Shown: positions 50,394 to 58,608 of the stretch, piece by piece | Layout: each line of letters opens with the position of its first letter | Position numbering within the stretch: position 1 is the first letter of the stretch | Assembly: GCF_036250755.1 (NCBI RefSeq) | Contig: NZ_CP109583.1 | Coordinates: 5,022,001 to 5,086,000, forward strand | Length of the DNA: 64,000 bases | Reading direction: 5' to 3' | Origin: Streptomyces uncialis | GTDB taxonomy: Bacteria; Actinomycetota; Actinomycetes; Streptomycetales; Streptomycetaceae | Program-made: the position numbers and the translations under genes | The notes under the pieces: generated by a model | What the model saw: only the letters and a program-made list of their open reading frames with translations | The model's database searches: none | Told to the model about the DNA's origin: nothing

Positions 50394-50993
50394 TCACACC
50401 GGGCTGCCCGCCTCCGGCGACGGTTCGTGGCGGAACATCCGGGCCGCCTGGCCCTGCGCCGGCGGGTCCTCGTGGGCCGACGAGGACGGCTCCGCCGGGG
50501 TGGGCTCCGGGGCCGGGGGCTCGGGTGTCGGTTTCGGGGGTTCGGGGGCCTGGGTGGCGCGGGTCGGGGTGGGCTCCGGCGGGGCCACCGGGGTGGGCGC
50601 GCCCGGGGCGGTCGGGCGGGGCGCCCGGGTGGGCCGGGCGGGCCGCGGGGCGTCGGGTTCCGGGGCGGGCGCTCCGGCGGGGTCGGGGCCGGGGTCCGGC
50701 TTCGGGCCGGGCTCCGGGGCGGTGCCGGGGGCCGGGGCGGAGGGGGAGGCGCCCTTCTTGCGGGGGCTGCCGTCGAGGTGGGCCTTGGCGTCCCGGCCGC
50801 CCTGGTAGCGGCCGTAGCCGCCGTCGACCGTCGTGGCGGCGCCGCCGGGTTGCGCCCCCTCGCCGTCCCGGGGGCCCGAGGAGTGGGAGGGGCCCGGGCG
50901 GGCGGCCTCTTCGCCCACGCTGACGCAGCCCGCGGTGGCCGCGAGGGCCGCCGCCAGGGTGGCCAGGCGGACGGGGACGGACATGGGGCGCAC
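50394..50993 (-). CDS. Pro-rich lipoprotein of unknown function
   Basis: 199 residues. The signal sequence ends in AATAGC, with Cys23 as lipidation site. The mature part is almost entirely low-complexity: Pro, Glu, Ala and Thr-rich (APEPGPKPDPGPDPAGAPAP and similar), with no folded domain seen. GGAGG at 51001-51005 lies 6 bases before GTG 50993, which decides the start over ATG 50984. Likely a cell-surface or wall-spanning spacer; no other function can be inferred. Confidence 0.7.
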   Translation of the reverse strand: MRPMSVPVRLATLAAALAATAGCVSVGEEAARPGPSHSSGPRDGEGAQPGGAATTVDGGYGRYQGGRDAKAHLDGSPRKKGASPSAPAPGTAPEPGPKPDPGPDPAGAPAPEPDAPRPARPTRAPRPTAPGAPTPVAPPEPTPTRATQAPEPPKPTPEPPAPEPTPAEPSSSAHEDPPAQGQAARMFRHEPSPEAGSPV

Positions 50994-51385
50994 GGGCCAC
51001 CTCCGGGGCGCGGGATCCAGGGTTCGGCTGTCCAACTCCCTCCCCCCGCAAGAAGACACGCCGCCGCACCCCGTACCCCCGGGCCGTCCGCCGCGCGCCG
51101 GGCGCGTCCGCCGCCGACGGGACCGGCCGCGGGGGCCCGCGGCGGCCGTACGCGCCCCCGCCTCCGGAGGACCGGATGCCCGCACCGCACCGGTCCCCGT
51201 CCCGGTCCCACCCCCTGTCCCCGTCCCGGTCCCACCCCCGTCCCCGGGCCCGCGCCGCCCAGGTCCCCGGCCGCGCACCACCCCCGCACCACCCCCGCAC
51301 CACCCCTGTCCCGCCCGCGTCCCCGGACCCGTACCATCGGTCCCAGGAGCCCCGTACCGACCACCTCCGGGGCCCTGCTGGGGCG
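50994..51385. other. GC-rich intergenic segment without a gene
   Basis: Simple repeats of CCCCGTCCCGGTCCCA occur at about 51196-51240 and CACCCCCGCACC at about 51280-51305. No coding signal on either strand is supported. Confidence 0.5.
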
Positions 51386-51399
51386 TGACCGGGGTCACC
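51386..51399. promoter_or_regulatory. Perfect palindrome upstream of the DEAD-box helicase
   Basis: GTGACC-GG-GGTCAC, an exact 6-base inverted repeat, 212 bases before the helicase start. A possible operator in the helicase promoter region. The leader between it and the start is long and contains a pairable CGGACCGC/GCGGTCG stretch near 51531-51552. Confidence 0.4.
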
Positions 51400-51610
51400 C
51401 GGTACGGCATTTGCCTTGCGGCCCCAGAGGTGCGTATGGTGGTAGATCGTTTGATCCCATTTGCCCGGCGCACTCCTCACAGAGCGAGGAAAGCAGCGCG
51501 CCGCGTGTGGCGCGTACTCCCTGCCGTGGCCGGACCGCATAGAGGCGGTCGATTTGTAGCTTCACGGAGTTTGGGCGCGTGCCGTGAACTCCGGAAGGTT
51601 CGCATTTCGC

Positions 51611-54106
51611 ATGTCCGTTTCCCCTGCTGACCGCGCTGTTCTCACCGAGAACGCCGAAGCCCCCACCAGCACCCCCGAGGCCGTCGACGCCGTCGTGACC
51701 GAGGTCACCGAGCCCGTCGCCGCCGAGGTCACCGAGACCGTCGAGACCGCCGGCACCGTCACGCAGGCCGTGACCGAGACCGCCGACGAGACGTCCGCTG
51801 CGACGGCCCCCGAGGCCGGGTCCGCCACCGAGGAGGACACCGCCGAGGCCGAGGCCGACGCGGAGCCCACCGTCACGTTCGGTGACCTGGGTCTGCCCGA
51901 AGGTGTCGTCCGCAAGCTCGCGCAGAACGGCGTCACCAGCCCGTTCCCGATCCAGGCCGCGACCATCCCGGACGCCCTGGCCGGCAAGGACATCCTGGGC
52001 CGTGGCCGTACCGGCTCCGGCAAGACCCTCTCCTTCGGTCTCCCGCTGCTGACGACCCTCTCCGAGGGCCACACCCAGAAGAAGCACCCGCGGGGCATCA
52101 TCCTCACCCCCACCCGTGAGCTCGCGATGCAGGTCGCGGACGCCCTCCAGCCGTACGGTGACGTGCTCGGCCTGAAGATGAAGGTCGTCTGCGGCGGTAC
52201 GTCGATGAGCAACCAGATCTACGCGCTGGAGCGCGGCGTCGACATCCTCGTCGCCACCCCCGGCCGGCTGCGGGACATCATCAACCGCGGCGCCTGCTCG
52301 CTGGACAGCGTGCAGATCGCCGTCCTCGACGAGGCCGACCAGATGGCCGACCTGGGCTTCCTGCCCGAGGTCACCGAGCTGCTCGACCAGGTGCCGAGCG
52401 GCGGCCAGCGGATGCTGTTCTCCGCCACCCTGGAGAACGAGATCGACAGTCTCGTCAAGCGCTACCTGAACGCCCCGGTCATCCACGAGGTCGACCCGTC
52501 GGCCGGTGCGGTCACGACCATGACCCACCACATCCTGATCGTGAAGCCGCGCGACAAGGCCCCGGTCACCGCCGCGATCGCCGCCCGCAAGGGCCGCACG
52601 ATCGTCTTCGTCCGCACCCAGCTCGGTGCCGACCGTGTCGCCGAGCAGCTGCGTGACGCGGGTGTCCGCGCCGACGCGCTGCACGGCGGAATGACGCAGG
52701 GCGCTCGTACGCGCACCCTCGCGGACTTCAAGGAGGGCTACGTCAACGTCCTCGTCGCCACCGACGTCGCCGCGCGCGGCATCCACGTCGACGGCATCGA
52801 CCTGGTGCTGAACGTCGACCCGGCGGGCGACCACAAGGACTACCTGCACCGTTCGGGCCGTACCGCCCGCGCGGGCCGCTCCGGCACGGTCGTGTCGCTG
52901 GCCCTGCCGCACCAGCGGCGCCAGATCTTCCGGCTGATGGAGGACGCGGGCGTCGACGCCGGGCGTCACATCGTCGGCGGTGGCGGGGTGTTCGAGCCCG
53001 AGGTCGCCGAGATCACCGGTGCCCGGTCCATGACCGAGGTGCAGGCCGAGTCGGTGGCGGGTGCCGCCAAGCAGGCCGAGCGCGAGGTCCAGGACCTGGC
53101 GAAGCAGCTGGAGCGGGCCGAGCGCCGCGCCTCCGAGCTGCGCGAGGAGGCCGACCGGCTCAGCGCGCGTGCCGCGCGTGAGCGGGGCGAGGACCCGTCG
53201 GCCGTCGCCCCCGTGGCCGACGCCACCGCCGAGGCCCCCGTCGCCGGCGCCGTGAGCGCCACCGCCGAGGCCGGCACCCAGGCCGCCGCCGAGGCCCCGG
53301 CCACCGCCCCCGTGGCGGAGACCGCGACCGAGCGTCCGGCCCGCGAGGACCGCGCCGCGTCGTACGAGCGCCGTGACAACGAGCGCGGCGGGTTCAACCG
53401 TGACCGGCGCGAGGACCGCCGTGAGGACCGTGGCGGCTTCCGCCGCGACGACCGCGGTGACCGTGGCGGTGACCGTGGTGGTTTCAACCGTGACCGTGGT
53501 GGCGAGCGTGGTGGCGGTTTCAACCGCGACCGTGGCGGCGACCGTCCGGGCTTCCGTCGTGACGACCGTCGTGACGGTGAGCGCGGTGGCGAGCGCGGTG
53601 GATTCAACCGTGACCGTGACGACCGTGGCGGCTTCAACCGCGACCGCGGCGGCGACCGTCCCGGCTTCCGTCGTGACGACCGTCGTGACGGTGACCGTGG
53701 CGGTGACCGTGGTGGTTTCAACCGTGACCGTGGTGGCGAGCGTGGTGGTGGTTTCAACCGCGACCGTGGCGGCGACCGTCCGGGCTTCCGTCGTGACGAC
53801 CGTCGTGACGGCGAGCGCGGCGGTGACCGTGGCGGGTTCAACCGTGACCGTGACGACCGTGGCGGTTTCAACCGTGACCGCGGTGGCGACCGTCCCGGCT
53901 TCCGCCGCGACGACCGTCCGTCCACCGGCCACCGGGGCAGCGACCGCCCGGTCAACCGTGACCGCCGCGACGACCGCCCCGCGGGCGGCCACCGCACCGG
54001 CGGCAGCGACCGCCCGTACGGCCACCGCGGCAGCACCGGCACCGGCACCGGCACGGGCGGCTTCAACCGCCGTGACGACAAGCCGCGCTGGAAGCGCAAC
54101 GACTGA
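51611..54106 (+). CDS. DEAD-box RNA helicase with RGG-type C-terminal tail
   Basis: 831 residues. An acidic N-terminal linker (1-95; Glu, Ala, Thr, Val) precedes the helicase core: Q-motif region PFPIQAATIP, motif I GRTGSGKT (residues about 136-143), Ia PTRELA, II DEAD, III SAT, V ATDVAARGIHV, VI HRSGRTARAG. It should remodel RNA structure in the cytosol, as cold-shock and ribosome-assembly helicases do. From about residue 590 the tail is Arg/Gly/Asp-rich with repeated GGFNRDR and RPGFRRDD units, a likely RNA-binding disordered region. ATG 51611 is chosen; the in-frame GTG at 51584 is closer to the GGAAGG. Long leader upstream suggests post-transcriptional control. Confidence 0.9.
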   Translation: MSVSPADRAVLTENAEAPTSTPEAVDAVVTEVTEPVAAEVTETVETAGTVTQAVTETADETSAATAPEAGSATEEDTAEAEADAEPTVTFGDLGLPEGVVRKLAQNGVTSPFPIQAATIPDALAGKDILGRGRTGSGKTLSFGLPLLTTLSEGHTQKKHPRGIILTPTRELAMQVADALQPYGDVLGLKMKVVCGGTSMSNQIYALERGVDILVATPGRLRDIINRGACSLDSVQIAVLDEADQMADLGFLPEVTELLDQVPSGGQRMLFSATLENEIDSLVKRYLNAPVIHEVDPSAGAVTTMTHHILIVKPRDKAPVTAAIAARKGRTIVFVRTQLGADRVAEQLRDAGVRADALHGGMTQGARTRTLADFKEGYVNVLVATDVAARGIHVDGIDLVLNVDPAGDHKDYLHRSGRTARAGRSGTVVSLALPHQRRQIFRLMEDAGVDAGRHIVGGGGVFEPEVAEITGARSMTEVQAESVAGAAKQAEREVQDLAKQLERAERRASELREEADRLSARAARERGEDPSAVAPVADATAEAPVAGAVSATAEAGTQAAAEAPATAPVAETATERPAREDRAASYERRDNERGGFNRDRREDRREDRGGFRRDDRGDRGGDRGGFNRDRGGERGGGFNRDRGGDRPGFRRDDRRDGERGGERGGFNRDRDDRGGFNRDRGGDRPGFRRDDRRDGDRGGDRGGFNRDRGGERGGGFNRDRGGDRPGFRRDDRRDGERGGDRGGFNRDRDDRGGFNRDRGGDRPGFRRDDRPSTGHRGSDRPVNRDRRDDRPAGGHRTGGSDRPYGHRGSTGTGTGTGGFNRRDDKPRWKRND
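53390..53930 (+). repeat. In-frame Arg/Gly/Asp repeats of the helicase tail
   Basis: Near-identical blocks (GTGACCGTGGTGGCGAGCGT-like and CGTCCGGGCTTCCGTCGTGA) recur at intervals of about 120-250 bases. Their DNA is almost identical between copies, so recent expansion or gene conversion is likely. They keep the reading frame. Confidence 0.8.
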
Positions 54107-54181
54107 CAGCCGGGTCCTGGTCGCCCACGGGTGACCGGAACCCGCTGACCGGCACGCAGCCGGTCGGCACACCGACGGACG

Positions 54182-54212
54182 CCAGGCCCCGCCCCCACCG
54201 GGCGGGGCCTGG
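54182..54212 (+). terminator. Perfect 13-base terminator after the helicase
   Basis: CCAGGCCCCGCCC (54182-54194) pairs with GGGCGGGGCCTGG (54200-54212). Confidence 0.8.
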
Positions 54213-54395
54213 CCCGTTCACGCCGTACGACCGGACCGCACCGGCAAAACCGGACGCGCACCGCCCCGGAAGATGTCAGGATGTCCAGGCACCACCGGAC
54301 CCCGCCCCGGCGGACCACCCCCAGGGCGCTCGCCCTGTTCCCCCACAGGGACAGGTCCACGCCCGCGACCGACACCCCGCTATGCTGCGGGGTGC

Positions 54396-54468
54396 GGGCC
54401 GTTAGCTCAATTGGCAGAGCAGTGGACTTTTAATCCATTGGTTGTGGGTTCGAGTCCCACACGGCCTA
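54396..54468 (+). tRNA. tRNA-Lys (anticodon TTT)
   Basis: Acceptor GGGCCGT/ACGGCCT with a terminal G-T pair, anticodon loop CTTTTAA with TTT, T-arm GTGGGTTCGAGTCCCAC. CCA is not encoded (ACA follows). Confidence 0.9.
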
Positions 54469-54506
54469 CAAGCCGCAGGGCCGGGCGCAAGCCCGCGACC
54501 TGCGAG

Positions 54507-54544
54507 GAAGCGCCCCACCTGGTTCCGACCGGGTGGGGCGCTTC
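54507..54544 (+). terminator. Terminator after tRNA-Lys
   Basis: GAAGCGCCCCACC (54507-54519) pairs with GGTGGGGCGCTTC (54532-54544). Confidence 0.7.
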
Positions 54545-54703
54545 GGCGTTGCGGGGTTCGTACGTGAGCGGGGATGCCGTACGACCCTCCGCTCCGTAGT
54601 GGGAGCGGGCTCGTCGGATCTGGAGGCCGACCAGGTCGACCGCGGTGACGTGGGCGCCGTGGCAGGTGGCGAGGTGGGCGGCGCTGTGGCCGGGGCCGTC
54701 CCC

Positions 54704-55006
54704 TCAGCGCGTGTCGCGTTCGACGGTGCGCCACTCCTCGCGCAGGCGCCGTCCGGTGGCACACTCCCCGGGCTCGTCGCTGAGGCATACGGCGCAGGCC
54801 CCGAGGTGGGTCATCAGGCGTCCCCACGCGGCGTCCAGCGCAGCCTGGTCCCGGTCCACGCCGTCCGCCTCGTCGGGACACCGCATGTGCCGGTGCATCC
54901 GGGTCCCCGGCCCCGACATCGAGTGCCGCAGCAGCGTCTCGTACGGCTCCCCGGCCCCGATCCCCCCGTCGCACCGGCAGCAGATCACCCCGGCCGCCGC
55001 GCTCAC
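54704..55006 (-). CDS. Small Cys-rich protein of unknown function
   Basis: 100 residues. Two Cys clusters: VICCRCDGG at residues 7-15 and GACAVCLSDEPGECA near the end, with an intervening HRHMRCPDE, so zinc binding is likely. GTG 55006 overlaps the stop of the preceding gene by four bases (GTGA), so the two are co-translated. No known family is recognised. Together with the next gene it forms a two-gene unit divergent from an XRE regulator, an arrangement common in Streptomyces. Confidence 0.6.
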   Translation of the reverse strand: MSAAAGVICCRCDGGIGAGEPYETLLRHSMSGPGTRMHRHMRCPDEADGVDRDQAALDAAWGRLMTHLGACAVCLSDEPGECATGRRLREEWRTVERDTR

Positions 55007-55416
55007 GACCGCACCCCCACCGCGAGAGTCGCGCACCCCGCGAGCCGCGCCAGCGCCCGCAGCACGATCCCCAACCGCCGCTCCCCCAGCACCTCCACCT
55101 TCCACAACGGAACGAGCCGCGGGAACGCCGTCGCCAGCACCAGCGTCAGAAACGCGTCCTCCCCCTCGTCCAGCACCAGCACACACCGGTACCGCGCCTC
55201 GAACCTCGGCCAGTCACAGAACACGAACGCCCCGCCCTCCACGAGCAGCAGATCCCGCACATCCCCCCGCGCCAGAATGTCCCCCTCCTCGATCAACGCC
55301 GCCACAGCCGCCGGCTCACCGATGTCACGGTCATGGGCCCACGCGATGAGGCGGTCGCTGAGAAGTCGCGGGACCGGCGGTTCAGTTGTCGGTGTGACGG
55401 CGGGATCGCGCACCAT
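55003..55416 (-). CDS. Unknown soluble protein, partner of the Cys-rich gene
   Basis: 137 residues. Contains RLIAWAHDRDIGEPAAVAAL, a possible helix pair, and a beta-rich centre (GAFVFCDWPRFEARYRCVLV, FLTLVLATAFPRLVPLWKVE). No motif identified. Starts at ATG 55416 (MVRDPAV) next to an inverted-repeat operator. Divergent from the XRE regulator at 55569, which may control it. Confidence 0.6.
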   Translation of the reverse strand: MVRDPAVTPTTEPPVPRLLSDRLIAWAHDRDIGEPAAVAALIEEGDILARGDVRDLLLVEGGAFVFCDWPRFEARYRCVLVLDEGEDAFLTLVLATAFPRLVPLWKVEVLGERRLGIVLRALARLAGCATLAVGVRS

Positions 55417-55483
55417 GTCTGCTCCCAGGTGGGTCGGGTGCCTCTATGGTGAAACCGGCCCGCGGTCACAGAGCGTGGTCCAC

Positions 55484-55517
55484 TGTTGTCAAGCGGTGTC
55501 TGGCGGCAATGACAACA
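55484..55517. promoter_or_regulatory. Inverted repeat in the divergent promoter of the XRE regulator
   Basis: TGTTGTCA (55484-55491) and TGACAACA (55510-55517), perfect 8-base arms separated by 18 bases. It lies between the divergent genes starting at 55416 and 55569, where an autoregulating HTH protein would bind. Confidence 0.5.
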
Positions 55518-55568
55518 GGACATAGGTGTCTGTTCGGTTCAATTCGTTTGAGCCGGAGAGGGGGCAAC

Positions 55569-56768
55569 ATGTCGTTACCCGATGCGCTGCGCGCCCTTCG
55601 CGGGCGGGCCGGACTCTCCCTCGGCGCGCTGGCGGCACGCACCCACTACGACCGGTCCCATCTGCATCACGTCGAGACCGGACGGCGCCGGGCGACCAGA
55701 GCCGTCGCCGAGTCGCTGGACCACGCCTTGGGCGCCGACGGGGAGTTGTTCACGGCGTGGGAGCGGGACGAGCGGGTGCGGCGGCGGGATGCCGCGCTTC
55801 ACGCGACGCGGGCCTCCGCCCTCGCCGTGTCCCACGACCTCTGCGGTCTCGCCGAGCTGGACGTGGACGACCTGTACGACGGGGTCGAGGAGATCGCCGT
55901 CGTGTCGCGATCCACCCCGCCCGCACTGATGGCGGAGCGCGCCCACGTACTCCGTGACGAAGCGCTGCACCGTATTCGTGCGGGGCAGTATCCCCCCACC
56001 GGCCTCGCGGACCTCTACGTCGCGGTCGGCCGCCTCTCGGGCGTCCTCGCCTACGCGCTGCTGGATCTCGGCTGCCCGCATGACGCCATGCGGCATGCCG
56101 AGGCGGCGGCGAGCTGCGCGGACCGGGCCGGTGACGCGGACCTGGCCGTCTGGGTGGCGGGGACGCGGTCCCTCATCGCCCGGTTCCAGGGGGACTTCCC
56201 GCTCGCCCTCGACCTCGCGCGCGGCGGCCTGCGGCAGGCCGGGTCCGGGCGGGGTACGGGAAGAGCCCGTCTGAAGTGCGGGGAAGCCCAGTGCCTGGCC
56301 AATATGGGCGACTCGGCGGGCGCGAACAGCGCCCTGAACGCGGCGGAGGACGCGCGGGAACGGGTACGGGGCGACGCACCCGGACTCTTCGGCTTCAGCC
56401 GGGCCAAGCAGTTCTACTACGCCGGTTCCTCGCTCATCTGGCTCGACGGCGGCGAGGACGCGCGCCGCGCGCTGCGGGCCGCCACAGACGCCATCGCCAT
56501 ATGGCAGTCGGCCCCGGCAGGACAACGGTCCCTGGTCGACGAACGTCTGGCACACATCTACGCGGCCACCGCCCACGCCCAACTCGGCGATGTGGAGGGC
56601 GCGGCCGACACCGTCCGCCCCCTGCTGTCCCTCCCGCCCGAGGACCAGATCTCATGGATCGTGAAGCGCATGGACCGGCTCGCCCGGCTGCTGTCCGCAC
56701 CGTACTTCCAGGGCAACACGACAGCCCACGAGACAGCGGAGGCGATCAGAACACTGGCCGGACCATGA
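55569..56768 (+). CDS. XRE-family transcriptional regulator with TPR-like C-terminal domain
   Basis: 399 residues. Residues 1-62 form an HTH of the XRE type (LRALRGRAGLSLGALAARTH, YDRSHLHHVETGRRRATR). The rest is helical with repeats such as GVLAYALLDLGCPHDAMRHA and ARLKCGEAQCLANMGDSAGA, typical of TPR-like sensor domains in Streptomyces XRE proteins. ATG 55569 follows a GAGAGGGGG stretch. Divergent from the small two-gene unit, which it may repress or activate. The next gene on the minus strand is a second XRE protein. Confidence 0.85.
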   Translation: MSLPDALRALRGRAGLSLGALAARTHYDRSHLHHVETGRRRATRAVAESLDHALGADGELFTAWERDERVRRRDAALHATRASALAVSHDLCGLAELDVDDLYDGVEEIAVVSRSTPPALMAERAHVLRDEALHRIRAGQYPPTGLADLYVAVGRLSGVLAYALLDLGCPHDAMRHAEAAASCADRAGDADLAVWVAGTRSLIARFQGDFPLALDLARGGLRQAGSGRGTGRARLKCGEAQCLANMGDSAGANSALNAAEDARERVRGDAPGLFGFSRAKQFYYAGSSLIWLDGGEDARRALRAATDAIAIWQSAPAGQRSLVDERLAHIYAATAHAQLGDVEGAADTVRPLLSLPPEDQISWIVKRMDRLARLLSAPYFQGNTTAHETAEAIRTLAGP

Positions 56769-56821
56769 GGAGCCCATGGATGAGCGTTCGCGGGAGCAGC
56801 CGCTCTGTCGACCAATCACCG

Positions 56822-57979
56822 TTACCCGGCCGGTACCGACTCGATCTCCGCCTGGAGCATACGGAGCGTCAACGAATGCTTCTCCGGCGGAAGCTGCTCC
56901 AGGGCGGCCCTCGCGTATCCGGCACCGCCGGCCCTGTCGCCGGACCGGGCCATCATCAGGCCCCGGTGCAGTTCCAGGTGTGTGGTGAAGCGGGGCAGGG
57001 CGGGCGGCAGCTCACGTGCCGCCGCCTCTTGTGCCTCGACGGCGCCCCGCTCTTCGCCCAGCCGGGCCAGCAGGAGTGAGAGGAAGACGTTCTGCCGCCA
57101 CCACGGCACGGCGTAGTCGGAGTCCTGCTCGTGCGACCCGACCCGGTCGTGGATACGGCGTCCCTCGTCCGCGAGCGTGAGCGCCGTGCTCCGGTCGCCT
57201 CGGAGGGCGGCGACGTGAGCCCGGCCCATCACCGCGTTCAGCCGGCCGAGGGACGGGCGGTCGTCGAGGCGCAACGCCTCGGCGGCGAGCCGGTCCGCGA
57301 CGGGGAGCGCGGCCCCCTCGTAGCCCAGGGCGATGGCGGCACGTCCCCGGACCCAGACCCGGGTGTCCGGGGCGCCGGACCGGTCGGCGGCTTCCGCGGC
57401 CATGCCGTACCAGTTGACGGCCTTCACCCCGTCGCTGCCCGGGAACGTCTTCGCGTACAGGGTCATCAGCTTGGCGGCGACGCCCCACAGCTCGGGCCGG
57501 TCCGCCTGCCGTTGCAGCAGGACGAGTTCCCCCGCGAGGCGTTGCTGGATCTCGGCGGCGCCCATGGACATGTAGTCGTGGCCGTAGGTGGAGAGCTTGG
57601 CCCGCCACTCGTCCACGTCCGGGCCGCGCCCCTCCAGTGCGGAGGCGAATCCGGCGTGGATGAGGTCGGAGGCGACAAGGGGAGCTATGGCGGTGGCGGC
57701 GAGATCGGTGACGAAGGTACGTCGGCGCAACGGTGACTCCAGAATCTGCACGGGGACCTGAAGGGCGGCGGCGAGCGCCCGCAGCATGCGGGGGCGCGGG
57801 CGGCGCTTGCCGCATTCCCAGCGGGAGACGTCCTGGCGTGTGTACGGCTGGCCGGTGACGAGGCTGAGCTCTTCCGCCAGCCGTGTCTGGGACCATCCGG
57901 CCACGTCACGTAACTCGGCGATGAGCCGCCTGAGCGGGCTGGGCGCGGTACCGGAGGAGCGGGGACGCTGATCGGGCAT
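56822..57979 (-). CDS. XRE-family transcriptional regulator with TPR-like C-terminal domain (second)
   Basis: 385 residues. HTH at residues 14-63 (ELRDVAGWSQTRLAEELSLV, GQPYTRQDVSRWECGKRRPR). A helical sensor-like region (about 90-385) contains ALEGRGPDVDEWRAKLSTYG and DRLAAEALRLDDRPSLGRLN. It differs from the first XRE protein in sequence, so they are not recent duplicates. ATG 57979 is chosen because GGAGCAGG lies 5 bases upstream; the longer frame begins in a region without support. It converges with the first XRE gene. Confidence 0.8.
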   Translation of the reverse strand: MPDQRPRSSGTAPSPLRRLIAELRDVAGWSQTRLAEELSLVTGQPYTRQDVSRWECGKRRPRPRMLRALAAALQVPVQILESPLRRRTFVTDLAATAIAPLVASDLIHAGFASALEGRGPDVDEWRAKLSTYGHDYMSMGAAEIQQRLAGELVLLQRQADRPELWGVAAKLMTLYAKTFPGSDGVKAVNWYGMAAEAADRSGAPDTRVWVRGRAAIALGYEGAALPVADRLAAEALRLDDRPSLGRLNAVMGRAHVAALRGDRSTALTLADEGRRIHDRVGSHEQDSDYAVPWWRQNVFLSLLLARLGEERGAVEAQEAAARELPPALPRFTTHLELHRGLMMARSGDRAGGAGYARAALEQLPPEKHSLTLRMLQAEIESVPAG

Positions 57980-58086
57980 GTACCTGCTCCGTATCTGCCT
58001 GTCGGGTCGCGTCCTCAGGCTACGACGCGGGAGCCGACCGCATCCCAGGAACCGATGCTGGATCGACCACACGGGCACTGGGCGCT

Positions 58087-58377
58087 TTGCGCTTACGGCT
58101 ACTTGGACAAGCTGACCCCACCGTCACCAACAGGGACGGGGTCGCGTACACCGACGGTGAGATCCGTCAGCAGTACGAGAACACCTGCATCGGACGCCCC
58201 GTCGGTGGTGAACCCATCGTCAACGACGAGGCCGACGGTGTGCGGTTCGTGCGGCCCGACGAGCTCGATCGGTACGACATCCACCCCAGCGTGGGCCGGC
58301 AAAGCGGCCACTACCCCGCCGACACCTACCCCCTTCTCAGCTGGGACGACGCTCCCACGCGCCCCGGCGAACGGTGA
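58087..58377 (+). pseudogene. NUDIX hydrolase, truncated C-terminal part
   Basis: 96-residue frame. EIRQQYENTCIGRPVGGEPI and NDEADGVRFVRPDELDRYDI are typical of the C-terminal half of actinobacterial NUDIX proteins. The Nudix box with its metal-binding Glu residues is absent, so the piece cannot be active. No ribosome site precedes the ATG. Probably a remnant left next to the tRNA-fMet gene. Confidence 0.6.
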
Positions 58378-58416
58378 ATCGCCATCACCCGGATGGTGTA
58401 GAGTCAGGTTTACCGA

Positions 58417-58490
58417 CGCGGGGTGGAGCAGCTCGGTAGCTCGCTGGGCTCATAACCCAGAGGTCGCAGGTTCAAATCCTGTCCCCGCTA
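58417..58490 (+). tRNA. Initiator tRNA-Met (anticodon CAT)
   Basis: Anticodon loop CTCATAA with CAT, flanked by the three G-C pairs (GGG/CCC) that mark initiator tRNAs. Position 1 is C and cannot pair with position 72 (T), another initiator feature. T-arm GCAGGTTCAAATCCTGT. Confidence 0.85.
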
Positions 58491-58495
58491 CTCAG

Positions 58496-58535
58496 GCCGA
58501 AGGCCCGGAAGCCGAAAAGCTTCCGGGCCTTCGGC
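58496..58535 (+). terminator. Perfect 17-base terminator after tRNA-fMet
   Basis: GCCGAAGGCCCGGAAGC (58496-58512) pairs with GCTTCCGGGCCTTCGGC (58519-58535). Confidence 0.8.
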
Positions 58536-58608
58536 GTGTTCGGGGGTCTCACCCGGTCGGCCCGTCCCGTTCGCCCGCCGACCCCTCCGGGGCAAGCCTG
58601 GAGGGACG

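Noticed and set aside
51395..54172. A 925-residue minus-strand frame opposite the helicase
   Set aside because: Antisense to the helicase; Val/Thr/Ala-rich repeats arise from its RGG tail.
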